Assembly (NCBI GenBank): GCA_963576475.1
Contig: OY754990.1
Location: 15,817,706 to 15,881,705 of the forward strand
DNA length: 64,000 nucleotides
Direction: 5' to 3'
Origin: Molanna angustata
Lineage: Eukaryota; Arthropoda; Insecta; Trichoptera; Molannidae
Shown here: piece after piece, positions 53,821 to 63,946 of the stretch
Layout: the number at the start of each line of letters is the position of its first letter
Numbering within the stretch: position 1 is the first letter of the stretch
Notes under the pieces: generated by a model
The model's database searches: none
What the model saw: only the letters and a program-made list of their open reading frames with translations
What the model was told of the DNA's origin: nothing
Made by a program: the position numbers and the translations under genes

Positions 53821-53861
53821 GCACTCTGACGATGATCTTCAGATCGATACCGGTCAGTGCC
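53821..53861 (+). ncRNA. Hammerhead-ribozyme-like motif downstream of the Penelope ORF
   Basis: GCACT-CTGACGA-T-GATCT-tc-AGATC-GATA-CCGGTC-AGTGC. GCACT pairs with AGTGC (stem I) and GATCT with AGATC (stem II), and CTGACGA matches the CUGANGA core. The second core element is GATA where GAAA is expected. Penelope-like elements are known to carry hammerhead motifs in their terminal repeats. The A-to-T change predicts weak or no self-cleavage. The second copy is at 59504-59545. Confidence 0.65.
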
Positions 53862-53921
53862 AGTGTTAAAATTAAATAGTGAAACTAAAACTAATTAGTG
53901 TTTTCATTTATACCTAGTATA

Positions 53922-54083
53922 ATGGAGTTTCACCACGAATTATCCGTCGACAAAATTAACAAGTTAAATCGAAATAATTGTTTTGCATTATATAACAATA
54001 TTCAGACAGGAGTGTGTCTAGAGCGGGAGCCATTGAATCCATGGGCAGGTACAGCTGTCAGCAAATATCTTGAGATTTATTGA
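53922..54083 (+). pseudogene. Possible Penelope-like N-terminal ORF start
   Basis: An ATG at 53922 opens 54 codons, MEFHHELSVDKINKLNRNNC..., ending in TAA. It lies about 60 bp after the hammerhead motif, where the body of a downstream tandem Penelope copy would begin. I do not recognise the peptide. The assignment is by position only. Confidence 0.3.
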
Positions 54084-54121
54084 AAACGAACTGGAGGATT
54101 ATAATTATAATTTGTTTAGTA

Positions 54122-54756
54122 TTTTTACTTCTCACTAACCCAAGGGGATATAGTGGGGAGTTATGTTTTCGCAATTTTTAAGGCTATTTTTTTATTGCAT
54201 ACCCACTATCAACTAGTATCTTCTTCTTCTTCTTCTTCCTCAGCCGTTTTCTATCCATCGTTGGATATAGGCCTCCCCCTTGCTCCTCCACATGTCTCTA
54301 GTATCTTGCTGAGATTATATTCTGAAAGTTTCATCACAATGTATCTGTGTGGGTGTGCTATGTATGGCGTGTTTATTTTACTTTATCGATTATAGACTAA
54401 AGTACTCATTCGATTATTTTCAAATTTTGCAAATATGTATATCTAATACTCGCTTAGACCCCGTTAGATTTTGAAGGATATCTGAATAGTGCTTCTCAGT
54501 TTTTTTAACTGTCAAATATTTCAAAGTGACCCCAAGCTCAGGAAACTTATAATTTGAAATTTTTATTTAAAAATTGGTAAAAAGGCACATCACTTTCATT
54601 AAATGGCATTGAAGATTTATCAAGTTTTCATAATACAATATAAAAAAAAAAATGAACAAACTCATTTCATGAAAATGTTGAATATTTTCCATACAAAATT
54701 TGAATACTTTATAGAGTGACTTGTTAGTGAGGAGTTTAGTGTTGGCCACAACCCAC
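54122..54756 (+). repeat. Family A, copy 4, with a short LINE insertion
   Basis: Ends TTTTTACTTCTCACTAACCC and GTTGGCCACAACCCAC. At about 54220-54305 a (TTC)n tract plus CCGTTTTCTATCCATCGTTG, GATATAGGCCTCCCCC (an RTE-type 3' end, reverse strand) is inserted, flanked by CTAGTATCTT on both sides. Confidence 0.75.
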
Positions 54757-55727
54757 TCGTTTAATATAACATTATTTTTCAGAAAAACTTTCTTGGTAAT
54801 ATTGTAAGAATTCATTAAACTGTACCAATTTTTGTAGAGCGTTTTGTGCTCATATAACGTGTCTGTAAGAATTTAAAAAATTGCATTGACTGTAGGTACT
54901 TATTGTTATTGCAATGAATAATAAAATAAATTTTTATGTTACTTAATAGTGCACAATTATATTATATGGTACAATTATAGCCAGTGCACAATTATATTTG
55001 TTTATATGATGTACAGGAAGATGTATAAATAAATAAATAAATAATTAAATAAAAACATCTGTTCGGTAAATGTGACACCACTCCAGACCTTTTCTTCTCC
55101 TAATATATTGCTACCTACATGTGTAGTCAGCTGTACGATACAGCAGTATATACATCGTCGTCAACTCGTCGTCGTGTACGTTACACACAGATGAAGTTAA
55201 TTAGTTTCGATACGTTTCGTGTTGATCAACTAAAACTACGCGCCGTGCGCCCCCTTTTCGATACCCAAATCGTATTTGGAAGTGGTTTTTCACCATTAAT
55301 ATAGTATGTGTTGTGATACCAGAGAACAGTGAGTGCCTTCCGCAAAGAACTCCAGAAGAAGGAAGCAATTCGCCACCAGGTGCAATGATATTCCCTTCTC
55401 TCTGTATCCAACAATATCAATTTGACGTTCACCCAAGGCCCTTTTGAGAAATTGGTGCAAAAAACGGCTTTATGATTGTGAAATAGTGACTCTTCATTAT
55501 TTTAAAGTAATGGAGAGAGATAACAATTTAAAAAAAAGCGCCCTTGTTGATTGTATATTGATCACATTCCTGAAGACAGGCCTGACTTTTAATAATGATA
55601 AAAATATTTAGACAATAGAAACACATCAAATATAATTAAATTGAATAATGTTAAAATCAACGATGATATTAAGATACAATATTAACATCATTTGGGAAAA
55701 TCCCATATTATTTTTATTTATATGAAA
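54757..55727. other. Unassigned interval
   Basis: AT-rich, with a less AT-rich patch at 55120-55440 holding short ORFs on both strands that I cannot assign. An (AAAT)n tract lies at 55028-55047. Confidence 0.45.
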
Positions 55728-56036
55728 AGGTGGGTTGTGACCAACGCTTAATTCTCCACTGCATAATGAATCGATTAATAGTGAAACAGGATAAGTGAGC
55801 GGTAGGTACTTAATTTTAGGTAGGTAGATCAATTATATCTAGTAAATATTTTACTAACCGACTTCAAAAAAGTAGGAGTCATCAATACCCACTAACGAAA
55901 CTTCATAGTGTATTAGGCAGTTTTAATATATCATGGTTTCAGTCACTAGATTTAGCATTAGGTACATATAAGCCCTCTTTTACAGTAAAAAATGTGAAAT
56001 CGCAACTCTCCACTATATCGTAATAGTGGAGATTAA
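55728..56036 (-). repeat. Family A-prime relative, short
   Basis: The minus strand begins AATCTCCACTATTACGATAT and AGTGGAGAGTTGCG (hairpin start) and ends TGGTCACAACCCACC. Same architecture as family A with a different, shorter middle. Confidence 0.5.
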
Positions 56037-56577
56037 ATTGGTAAACAAGACATTGCATACTTTATCTTGTATATTTTTATGTAAGTATGATTTTGCCCTT
56101 GAGTTGAGGTTATTTGTAATATTAATGCAGATACGAATGCAGTGTTATGGAATATGTATTTGCGTGTAAGTTTTCGTAGTGACCGCATCTTCCTCTGGAC
56201 GAGGGCGAAAAAATCCATCCAACGCTTACGAAACGGGTCGTCGAAAACCGCGCATCTCCTCTCATGATATACATATATATTTTTTATATTTATTTATTAC
56301 AAATCATTACAAAGTTTACATAATATAAATCACAATTTAAAAAGGTTTACAATTTCAATCATATGATTCATAATAACCCTCTTTAATTGAGATAAAATCT
56401 CGTGTTAAAAGAGGGAAGTATCTATTTAATATTGTTACATTTGCTAAAACATTTCACATCTACTAACAAATATGAAGCTACATAAAAACAAGAATGAAAT
56501 AAACAAAAAAAAATTAAATCAGTACAATTTTTTGATTTTATTCTTAAATATATTATAATTTTTTTCGAGTTTAAGAC

Positions 56578-57117
56578 TCAAAGGGAGTTCATTAAACCAC
56601 TTAGTAACTTTATACTTATAGAAATGTCGTGAGGCAGTTGTACGTAAAATAGGAATGGTAATACATACATTCTTGTGCTGCTAATAGAAAATGACAATTC
56701 GTTTGAATTTGAAAGAATATCTTTATGAATTTGGTACAATGAGAGTTTTTTTGTAGATATTTTCAACAGTTGAAACTTTAAATTCTTGAAGTACATTAAT
56801 AGTTAGAAAATCAAATCTGTTTTTTAATGTAAGTTCAATAATAATTCTTTGAAAAACTTCTAAAGGCACTAAAGTGGTTTTAAAAGCTCCCCCAATATAT
56901 AATGCCATATTGTAAAGATGAATTGAAATAGCGAAAAATATATTGTTTTAAGCATGTTTGTTTGAAGTATGTTTCTAAGTCTCAGAATAATAAAAATTAG
57001 CTTTTTATAGCGTTCAACAGTAGTAGTAAAATGCAATTTCCATTTCATACTGCTTTCAATAATAATGCCTAGGTATTTGATATTATTTTTAGTTGATAAC
57101 TCCATATCTTGTAACAT
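56578..57117 (-). pseudogene. Jockey/CR1-group LINE C-terminal fragment
   Basis: On the minus strand: NIKYLGIIIESSMKWKLHF, then RYKKLIFIILRLRNILQT, then LEVFQRIIIELTLKNRFDFL and further short frames. YLG.I...M.W..H and FQR.II are post-RT LINE motifs. There are several frameshifts. Confidence 0.7.
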
Positions 57118-57140
57118 GCTGAGTTACAAGATATGGAGTT
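57098..57140. repeat. Perfect hairpin, 18-bp arms, 7-nt loop
   Basis: AACTCCATATCTTGTAAC at 57098-57115 and its exact reverse complement at 57123-57140. It lies at the upstream end of the LINE fragment, suggesting a local inversion-duplication at a break. Confidence 0.9.
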
Positions 57141-57329
57141 TTTGAAACAGGAATTGTCAATATGACCCGAATGCAGAGTCCTAGGTACCTAAGTACTAAC
57201 TCCCAACCTCACTGGAGTATTTAATATTCTTAAGTTAACAATTGCGTTGCAGAGAGAGACATCACTCACTAAATATTACGTCAAACTTAAGGTCGATGGC
57301 GTAGAATTTCACATTATTGTGTATGAAGT

Positions 57330-57377
57330 AAAGAGATAGATAGCTTTATATAGGCTTAGAAAGCTATCTATCTCTTT
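57330..57377. repeat. Perfect hairpin, 18-bp arms, 12-nt loop
   Basis: AAAGAGATAGATAGCTTT at 57330-57347 and its exact reverse complement at 57360-57377, only 190 bp from the previous hairpin and unrelated in sequence. Confidence 0.9.
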
Positions 57378-57447
57378 TCTGACGTTTGACGTTTAAAATG
57401 TTTTTTTTTCTATAACAACACAAACATAATGTAACCAACTTCACACT

Positions 57448-57663
57448 TCACACTGACAGCTCGATGTCACGATTTTTTTGAAATTCCAGCGAATTTTCGG
57501 CATCTCGTATGGATCGCTGAATACTCTGTTTGGTATTAGATTTGACAAAATTACCAAATACATATTCAACGAAGCCGATAAAATCATCATCCACCGAAAA
57601 TATTTGTATTTTAGTATTAAACCACTCATAAGGTTCCTCGCTATCAACCTTACTTTTTGACAA
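57448..57663 (-). other. Open stretch of unknown origin
   Basis: The frame reads SKSKVDSEEPYEWFNTKIQI, then FSVDDDFIGFVEYVFGNFVK, then QSIRDAENSLEFQKNRDIELSV and a stop. No in-frame ATG exists before an upstream TAA, and composition is less repetitive than its surroundings. It could be part of a host exon or processed pseudogene. I do not recognise the product, and confidence that it is coding is low. Confidence 0.25.
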
Positions 57664-57728
57664 TTCGCAAATGTTAGTTTACGCCGATGCGCATGCGCTA
57701 AGTATTTAGATATGTCTCTGTAATGCAA

Positions 57729-58012
57729 TTCTCATACAAAAACTTGGTAGCATCCTCCAGTTAGGAAGCCACGTGATCTTCTAACTTAAGTGAGCGACTG
57801 TGCAATGAAAACATGGTTAGTGTTTAGAATTTAGTATTTAGGTAGGACTCTGCATTTGGACCTATGAATTTTAATATTAAGGTCTTCTGGGATGTATTTG
57901 TCATTTAGTGCAAATGGGATAATACAAATTTTATCTGTATTCAATGAAAGTAACTATATTATTATCGAACCAAGACTTTTCTTATATGTATCTTAAGGCT
58001 TTCGCGGTAGGG
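57729..58012. other. Unassigned interval
   Basis: Nothing recognised. Confidence 0.4.
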
Positions 58013-58306
58013 TATGAATGATTTGTCATTATCTCGGGTGCTCCGCCTCAATGTCCTATGGTATGAATGATTTGTCATTATCTCGGGTGCTCCGCCTCAA
58101 TGTCCTATGGTATGAATGATTTGTCATTATCTCGGGTGCTCCGCCTCAATGTCCTATGGTATGAATGATTTGTCATTATCTCGGGTGCTCCGCCTCAATG
58201 TCCTATGGTATGAATGATTTGTCATTATCTCGGGTGCTCCGCCTCAATGTCCTATGGTATGAATGATTTGTCATTATCTCGGGTGCTCCGCCTCAATGTC
58301 CTATGG
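58013..58306. repeat. 49-bp tandem repeat, 6 identical copies
   Basis: TATGAATGATTTGTCATTAT starts at 58013, 58062, 58111, 58160, 58209 and 58258, exactly 49 bp apart with no visible differences. Flanked by unassigned, moderately GC-rich sequence (58307-58460). Confidence 0.95.
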
Positions 58307-58624
58307 TTTCGGATGGAACCGTGTCATCCTCAGAAAAGTGGAAGTAGCTTTTGAAGTCTTCGACTTGTATTCTTTGAGATTTGAATACAGGACGACCTGG
58401 ATAACTGGGTGAAGACCGCATACTCCACACTGGAAGCGAATGTGGACTGAATCCCTTGGATTTTGTTATACAGTGAAAGTTCTATAAAATTACATTATTT
58501 CATACAGTGGCGTAGCTTGAAAACTCGGACCAGTATTTAAAATTTACGTAAGGTCCCCAATAACTTGCTTTTTTTTTATTTTAATACATAAATAAGGTAA
58601 ATAAAAAACAAAGAATTTGTCCGT

Positions 58625-58780
58625 AGAACAAGTATATTATAAATATCCTCATACATTACATAAATTAAGCATATACCTACCTACTTGTTCTATAAGTGAA
58701 CGAAAATCTGTCTTGGTAGGATTCGAACTCGTGACCACTGGATTACTGACCCAGAGCGCTAACCGTTTTACCGCCACCCA
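58625..58780 (-). mobile_element. tRNA-derived SINE family 3
   Basis: The minus strand reads GGTGGCGGTAAAACGGTTAG, GGTCAGTAATCCAGTGGTCA, CGAGTTCGAATCCTACC and a body reaching ATAAATATCC inverted. It joins family A copy 5 without spacer. Confidence 0.75.
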
Positions 58781-59260
58781 TTTTTACTCCTCACTTACCC
58801 AAGGGGATATAGTTTTTTTATTTCAGATTATCAACTAGTATCATGCTGAGATTGTATTCTGATAGTTTCGTCATAATATACATATCTGTGTGCTATGTAC
58901 GGCGTGTTTATTTTACTTTATCGATTATAGACTAAAGTACTCATTCGATTCTTTTCAAATTTTGCAAATATGTATACCTAATTCTCGCTTAAACCCCATT
59001 ACATTTTTAAGGATATCTGAATATTGGTTCTTAAAGCCCCCAAGCTCAGGAAACTTAAAGTTTTTATTTTCAAATTGGTAAAAAGGCACATCACTTACAT
59101 AAAATGGCATTGAAGTGTTGTCAAGTTTTCATAATAAAATATTTAGTTAAAAAATAATTAAACCAATTTATTTCATGAAAATGCTGAATAATTTCCATAC
59201 AAAATTTGAATACTTTATAGTGACTTGTAAGTGAGGAGTTTAGCGTTGGCCACAACCCAC
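58781..59260 (+). repeat. Family A, copy 5 (internally deleted)
   Basis: Starts TTTTTACTCCTCACTTACCC and ends GTTGGCCACAACCCAC. It is shorter than the other copies: the GTGGGGAGTTATG half of the 5' hairpin and part of the CAATTTTTAAGG block are gone, as is the GTCAAATATTTCAAAGTGAC block. Confidence 0.7.
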
Positions 59261-59503
59261 ACCTTTTAAATATTTACATAATAGGTTTGATAAAAAATAA
59301 TATGCAAATATTCATCTGTTTTAATCGTTTTTATTTTGCCATGAGATATCAAAGCAACTGTATTTTGTAATAAATTGTTCTGAATATGGTATTTTAAATT
59401 TCAAAATAATCTTGAAAATGTAATTCTGAGAATATCAATTAAAACTATGAAAAAAATTATATTTAATTTTACGTTCTACTTAAATTTTTCGCAAACGCGA
59501 CTC

Positions 59504-59545
59504 CCATTCACCGGTATCGCTCTATGATGAGCATCGTCAGAATGG
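59504..59545 (-). ncRNA. Hammerhead-ribozyme-like motif, second copy
   Basis: Minus strand: CCATT-CTGACGA-T-GCTC-atcata-GAGC-GATA-CCGGTG-AATGG. Both stems differ in sequence from the 53821 copy but remain paired (CCATT/AATGG, GCTC/GAGC), i.e. they covary, while CTGACGA and GATACCGGT are kept. The putative cleavage triplet is GTG, where a hammerhead requires NUH, so it is probably inactive. Confidence 0.65.
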
Positions 59546-59770
59546 TGAACAATAATGATGAAGACCATCCATATATAGATTCACAAAGAGGATAACAACA
59601 ATAGATATGGAAGGGGGCAATTCTAAGAAAAATTAAATACCCAAAAGACATTAAGGTAAATATGTATGCAGGTACATATAATAAAAATAAAATTGAAGTG
59701 AAGGAATGAATATACAAATTAATATTGTATTAAAAGGACAGCAATTATATTGAATAATGGCCAACATTAA

Positions 59771-59907
59771 CTATTCTAATGGTAATAATAATGGAGAAGT
59801 ATTAAAATCTATCTGTGCGTTAATCAAAGGAACGTTGCTGTTACATTTTACTCTATTTATCTCTAATATTTCAAGTTTGTCTAATTTTTTACCTTTTCTT
59901 AAACTAT
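59771..59907 (-). pseudogene. Penelope-like C-terminal segment
   Basis: SLRKGKKLDKLEILEINRVK, then SNVPLINAQIDFNTSPLLLP aligns directly with KGKKLDRLEILEINRLKCDN...NLQTDFSPSPLL of the copy at 52740-53404. Contains the late Glu of the nuclease. Confidence 0.8.
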
Positions 59908-60897
59908 TGGCCGATATTTCAATGGACAATAAAAAAATGGAGTTAATTGTCAATCAACTGATCGTCGATTAGATTCGTAATTGCCAATTTAGAAAATTGG
60001 TTATTTCAATACACAATTAAGAAAAAATCAACTAATCGTCGATCAATGTTTTTAACACGTGTAATACCGTCTTATGCTCTATGGTATTCGTTGTTTACAG
60101 CTGTTTGCATCCATTATTTTGTGTTGTGACAACTGCGGGACGCTAACATAATAGTCGACATATTTGTCAGAATTTTTATTATTTTTTTTCTGTTTTACAA
60201 TCACATAAATTTACAAAGAGAATAATTAATCTATGTATTGTAATATAGAATTTGTCTTATCTCAATTTTTAAAATGTTTTATTGTGAAATATTTATTAGG
60301 TACGTCATGGCCGGCCCATCAATACACAGATGTTTCTAATGTTTATTTTATTTTTTTGTAATTCATGTATAAAATAAAATGTAAAGCAAACTATACAGTT
60401 AGTTGATCACTGATACAGAATTCGTATTATCTCAATTTGTAAAATGTCCACTATCCCAATTTTTAATTCAATATAATTAGATGCTTAATAGAATGTTTCT
60501 TTTCATTTACCTTTAGGACCCTGAAAAATTCGTAGGATTGTGTAGCTTTTGTTTCAGTGAAACACGATGAAAAGGTGTTTTGAAATCTTACCTGTTATAA
60601 TAAAATAACATATTGTTTTGAAACAACCATTTATTTATTTAATACAATATAGATAATAAAAAAAACACAAAACGTACAAAGGTTATGTTCACAATTGACA
60701 GTTCTTTGCTAACAAAAAACACAATTAACTCGCTTGATTGCCGAAAAACGGCCAATCAATTTCTGGCTGTTTGTAATTGACGATCAACGTTGATTTTGTA
60801 ATGAAATAACGCCAAACTCCGGTTAACCATAGACATGCCGAAAACCATAGAGAAAATCGACAATCAAGCATTTAATTGCACATTGAAATATTGGCCA
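59908..60897. mobile_element. MITE inserted in the Penelope-like element
   Basis: Left end TGGCCGATATTTCAATGGAC; inverted right end TGGCCAATATTTCAATGTGC. Flanked by TAT on both sides (59905-59907 and 60898-60900). Removing it brings ...INLIH next to SLRKGKKLD, restoring the Penelope order. The interior has several ATTGNCGAT-type inverted motifs and no ORF. Superfamily not assigned (3-bp or TA target). Confidence 0.8.
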
Positions 60898-60904
60898 TAT
60901 GTAT

Positions 60905-61149
60905 AAGATTTATCCCAGTTTGTGAGTTAAACGAATGCTCACTCTCAAGTAAATGTGTCGCAAAGTTCGAAGTGTCTTTTTTCAAACGGAAACACGCAAT
61001 ATGTTCTTTAAGGCGTGTATTTAAAGATCTACCCTAATGTTTGACCAACATATATACCTGAGCATGTATTGCATGTAAGAGAGGTAACACCACTACGGTT
61101 TAATTTATCGATTTTGTCTTTACTGTTATTTAAGAATTTACCTAGTGAA
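60905..61149 (-). pseudogene. Penelope-like GIY-YIG domain remnant
   Basis: The frameshifted minus-strand translation gives DKIDKLNRSGVTSLTCNTCS, GIYVGQTL, then ACFRLKKDTSNFATH-type codons. It matches the GIY-YIG region of 52740-53404, with GVT in place of GIY. Confidence 0.75.
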
Positions 61150-61364
61150 GTTTGCGAAAAATTTAAGTAGAACGTAAAATTAAATATAATTTTTTTCATA
61201 GTTTTAATTGATTATGGAGTTATACCATGAAGTGACAAGTGTCTAATATTGAAAAAAATCTGAGAATATATTGCGTTCCTTTATGTACCTATTCCTTTGA
61301 CAATTTCGATACATATATTTATTATTCTTAGCCTTTTTTCTTAGTCTGCTTAATTATAATAGGG

Positions 61365-62500
61365 CAGGGGTGGCGAACCTAGGGCACGCGTGCCCAAGGT
61401 GGCACGTTTGATAATTTGGATGGCACGCGAAAGATTTATAAGTTAATTTTTTTTCAATTTGTAAGTTTAAAAAATCATATTTTTATTAAATAATCCGTGA
61501 ATTATTAATTTATTCAAATAAATAAAATATTAAACTGCAAGGTGTTAACAAAACAATTATTGTTATTATTGATTTAATCAAATAAAATATTAAACTGCAA
61601 GGTGTTAACAAAACAATTATTGTTATTATTGATTTAATCAAAGCATTTCAAGTAAAATTACTAATTTTCGATCGTGACGTTGTATCTAACACCTTCAAAT
61701 AATTCCCAAATACAAAAAAAAAAAATGCGGAAGAAAAGCCAGATCAAATCAAATTAACAAAAGAATTTTCTGTAGTTATTCAATCAATAATTGACGAGTT
61801 TTCTTCAAGATTTAAACAATTCAGGACGTTTGAAAAGACTTCAAAATTTATTTTATATTCAGACACACTATCAGCAGATGACGTCAATTTTCGAATGGTT
61901 AAATCCAGAAGACATTGAAATGCAATTTATTGAATTCCAATCAAAAATTGTTGATTTGAGAAATGATTTGGAAATAATTGAAAGAAAATCGAATTGATCG
62001 ATTTAATTGATCGATTAACGAACATAATTAATAAAAATGCAGAAGAAGAAATAATGAGAACTTGGAACGCCATTCCAGAAGTCTTTTACCTTTTAAAAAA
62101 CTAGCGAGAGCAATTTTATCAATTTTCTTGATAGTCATTATTTTCAAAAATGAATTTCAAAAAATGTAATACAAGGAATAGAATGACTGATGAATCCAAT
62201 TGGTCGTGCGTATTACTAAAAGTGACGAAATATGAACCAGATATTAAGAAATTGTCATCGAATGCACAACAGCAAAAATCTCATTGATAAATAACTAATG
62301 TGTACCTACTTTTAGTGATTACGATTTTATTTTTAAATAAATCAATTGTTTTTTAAGCTTGTTAATAAAATTCAGAAAAAAATCTAATTTTTTATTTATT
62401 CTATTTTGTTTTTTTTGTTACTGCTTAGGCACGCCAGGCAATCGAGAAATAATATTTGACGATTTTTGGCACGCGGACCCAAAAAGGTTCGCCACCCCTG
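61365..62500 (+). mobile_element. hAT transposon with decayed transposase, perfect TSD
   Basis: Ends CAGGGGTGGCGAACCT and AGGTTCGCCACCCCTG form a 16-bp TIR, perfect except for inner positions. TAATAGGG flanks both sides (61357-61364, 62501-62508). The interior holds a fragmentary transposase: a 68-codon ORF at 61791 (FEWLNPEDIEMQFIEFQSKI) and, after frameshifts, WNAIPEVFYLLKKLARAIL then RMTDESNWSCVLLKVTKYEP and DIKKLS at 62060-62280. The RMTDE...L..T.YEPDI pattern is the C-terminal dimerisation end of ZBED/SCAN3-like hAT transposases. A 60-bp unit is tandemly duplicated at about 61508-61640. Confidence 0.85.
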
Positions 62501-62508
62501 TAATAGGG

Positions 62509-62830
62509 TATAAATGTATACATATAATATTGATGCTGGGTTACGTGTTGCGGGGGTTGTTTGGGGGGAGTGCGGGAGGAGGTTGAGGTTTTGTAAGCAG
62601 TATTCTCGCAGTGCGGGACCATACCTTTTTCTTACATATTTCTCAAATAATTCTTGTAATATGACCCTAAGCGTGACTATGTTTTATAATATATTGTATA
62701 TCACTTGTCTATGTTGTCCAGTCATTGACGGTGTGAACAAAGCGAAATAAAATAAAATGTAATAAATATATATGTAGCTAATAATTATATATAATATATT
62801 GTATATATATACTAACCAACCTACTATACT
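62509..62830. other. Unassigned interval
   Basis: A short G-rich patch (62535-62590), then AT-rich sequence. Nothing recognised. Confidence 0.4.
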
Positions 62831-63147
62831 AATCGAATATATTTTTATTATTGCATATGCGCTAGCATTGGATTTTTTTCCCTGTCGGGAGTCAAAGATA
62901 TTTTTTAACAGATTTTTAATTATCTCAATAGAGACGAAATTGGAATATTTATTGTAGGAGAACCGGGAAATCAAGGCACTGATTTGCCTTGCCTTGCCAT
63001 GCCTTGATTTCCCGGTTCTCCTACAATAAATATTCCAATTTCGTCTCTATTGAGATAATTAAAAATCTGTTAAAAAATATCTTTGACTCCCGACAGGGAA
63101 AAAAATCCAATGTTAGCGCATATGCAATAATAAAAATATATTCGATT
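62831..63147. repeat. Near-perfect palindrome made of two inverted family D copies
   Basis: The 148-bp arm at 62831-62978 and its reverse complement at 63000-63147 differ at about one position. The 21-bp spacer is rich in TTGCC repeats. Each arm is the 5' portion of family D. The short ORFs on both strands are the same repeat translated twice. Confidence 0.92.
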
Positions 63148-63457
63148 ACTTACACATTGGTACAAGTAGGTAAATAAGACAAAAATGACCTTATAAGTCT
63201 GGCGCAATTCAGGGGTGACTTCTATGCGAAAAATGCATTGTCACCTCACATATAAGAATTGTAGCTTTCATTATTTACAAAAAAAAACAATTCTCTCAAT
63301 AGATGGCGTTACAACAAAATAAATAAAAAATAATAAGATTGTTGTTCATAATTTCACCCATAGATGGCTGTAGTAAAAATTCCTTATTTTCAAGCGAAAA
63401 GAATTTCAGTATTACAATATATAGAAGTTTCAAAATTGAATTGATAGGGATCTCATT

Positions 63458-63619
63458 AAAAAGGCATAATTGGTGAACGTTGCGCAAGCGCATAAAGTGA
63501 TCACGTAAACCAGCCGATGACAGGTCGTAAGCCCTGTAGGTGCCTTGATTTCCCGGTTCTCCTACAATAAATATTCCAATTTCGTCTCTATTGAGATAAT
63601 TAAAAATCTGTTAAAAAAC
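63458..63619 (-). repeat. Family D copy adjacent to LINE
   Basis: AATTGGTGAACGTTGCGCAA to ATCTGTTAAAAAA, the reverse complement of 8080-8262 with high similarity. It joins LINE coding sequence at 63620. Confidence 0.75.
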
Positions 63620-63946
63620 TACTATACTAACTTCTTTGACCACGCGACGCACAATTTCAGACCTTATGTTCCTTCATAGTATACTAAATGGAAACATAGA
63701 ATGTCATGAAATTCTTACCAATATCAAATTTAATACATCTACTCGCCGGACAAGACATACGTCACTTTTCTTCTCCAATATCTGTAAAACAAATGCTTCC
63801 AAAAACGCTCCGATTAACAGAATGATAAACTTATTTAACTCTTATGAAAAAAATGCCGACTTGGACATATTTTTCGATTCACATATAACATTCAAAAATA
63901 AACTTATATCTAACATCGTGACATTAAAACAATTAGGTACTGATTA
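63620..63946 (+). pseudogene. LINE C-terminal fragment
   Basis: The ORF reads TTRRTISDLMFLHSILNGNI, then ECHEILTNIKFNTSTRRTRH, then DIFFDSHITFKNKLISNIVT. The RR..SDLMFL..ILNG....EIL..I.F....R..R pattern is the C-terminal end of a Jockey/CR1-group LINE pol, with its stop at 63944-63946 followed by UTR to the window edge. Confidence 0.75.

Larger units (their letters stand above)
59435..61211 (-). mobile_element. Penelope-like element with inverted terminal repeats, split by a MITE
   Basis: 59435-59496 is the exact reverse complement of 61150-61211 (62 bp). Between them, on the minus strand, lie GIY-YIG remnants (60905-61140), then after a MITE the KGKKLDKLEILEINR segment (59771-59907), then a hammerhead-like motif (59504-59545) just inside the left repeat. 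Inverted terminal repeats are a known configuration of Penelope-like elements. It is a short dead copy without RT. Confidence 0.8.
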
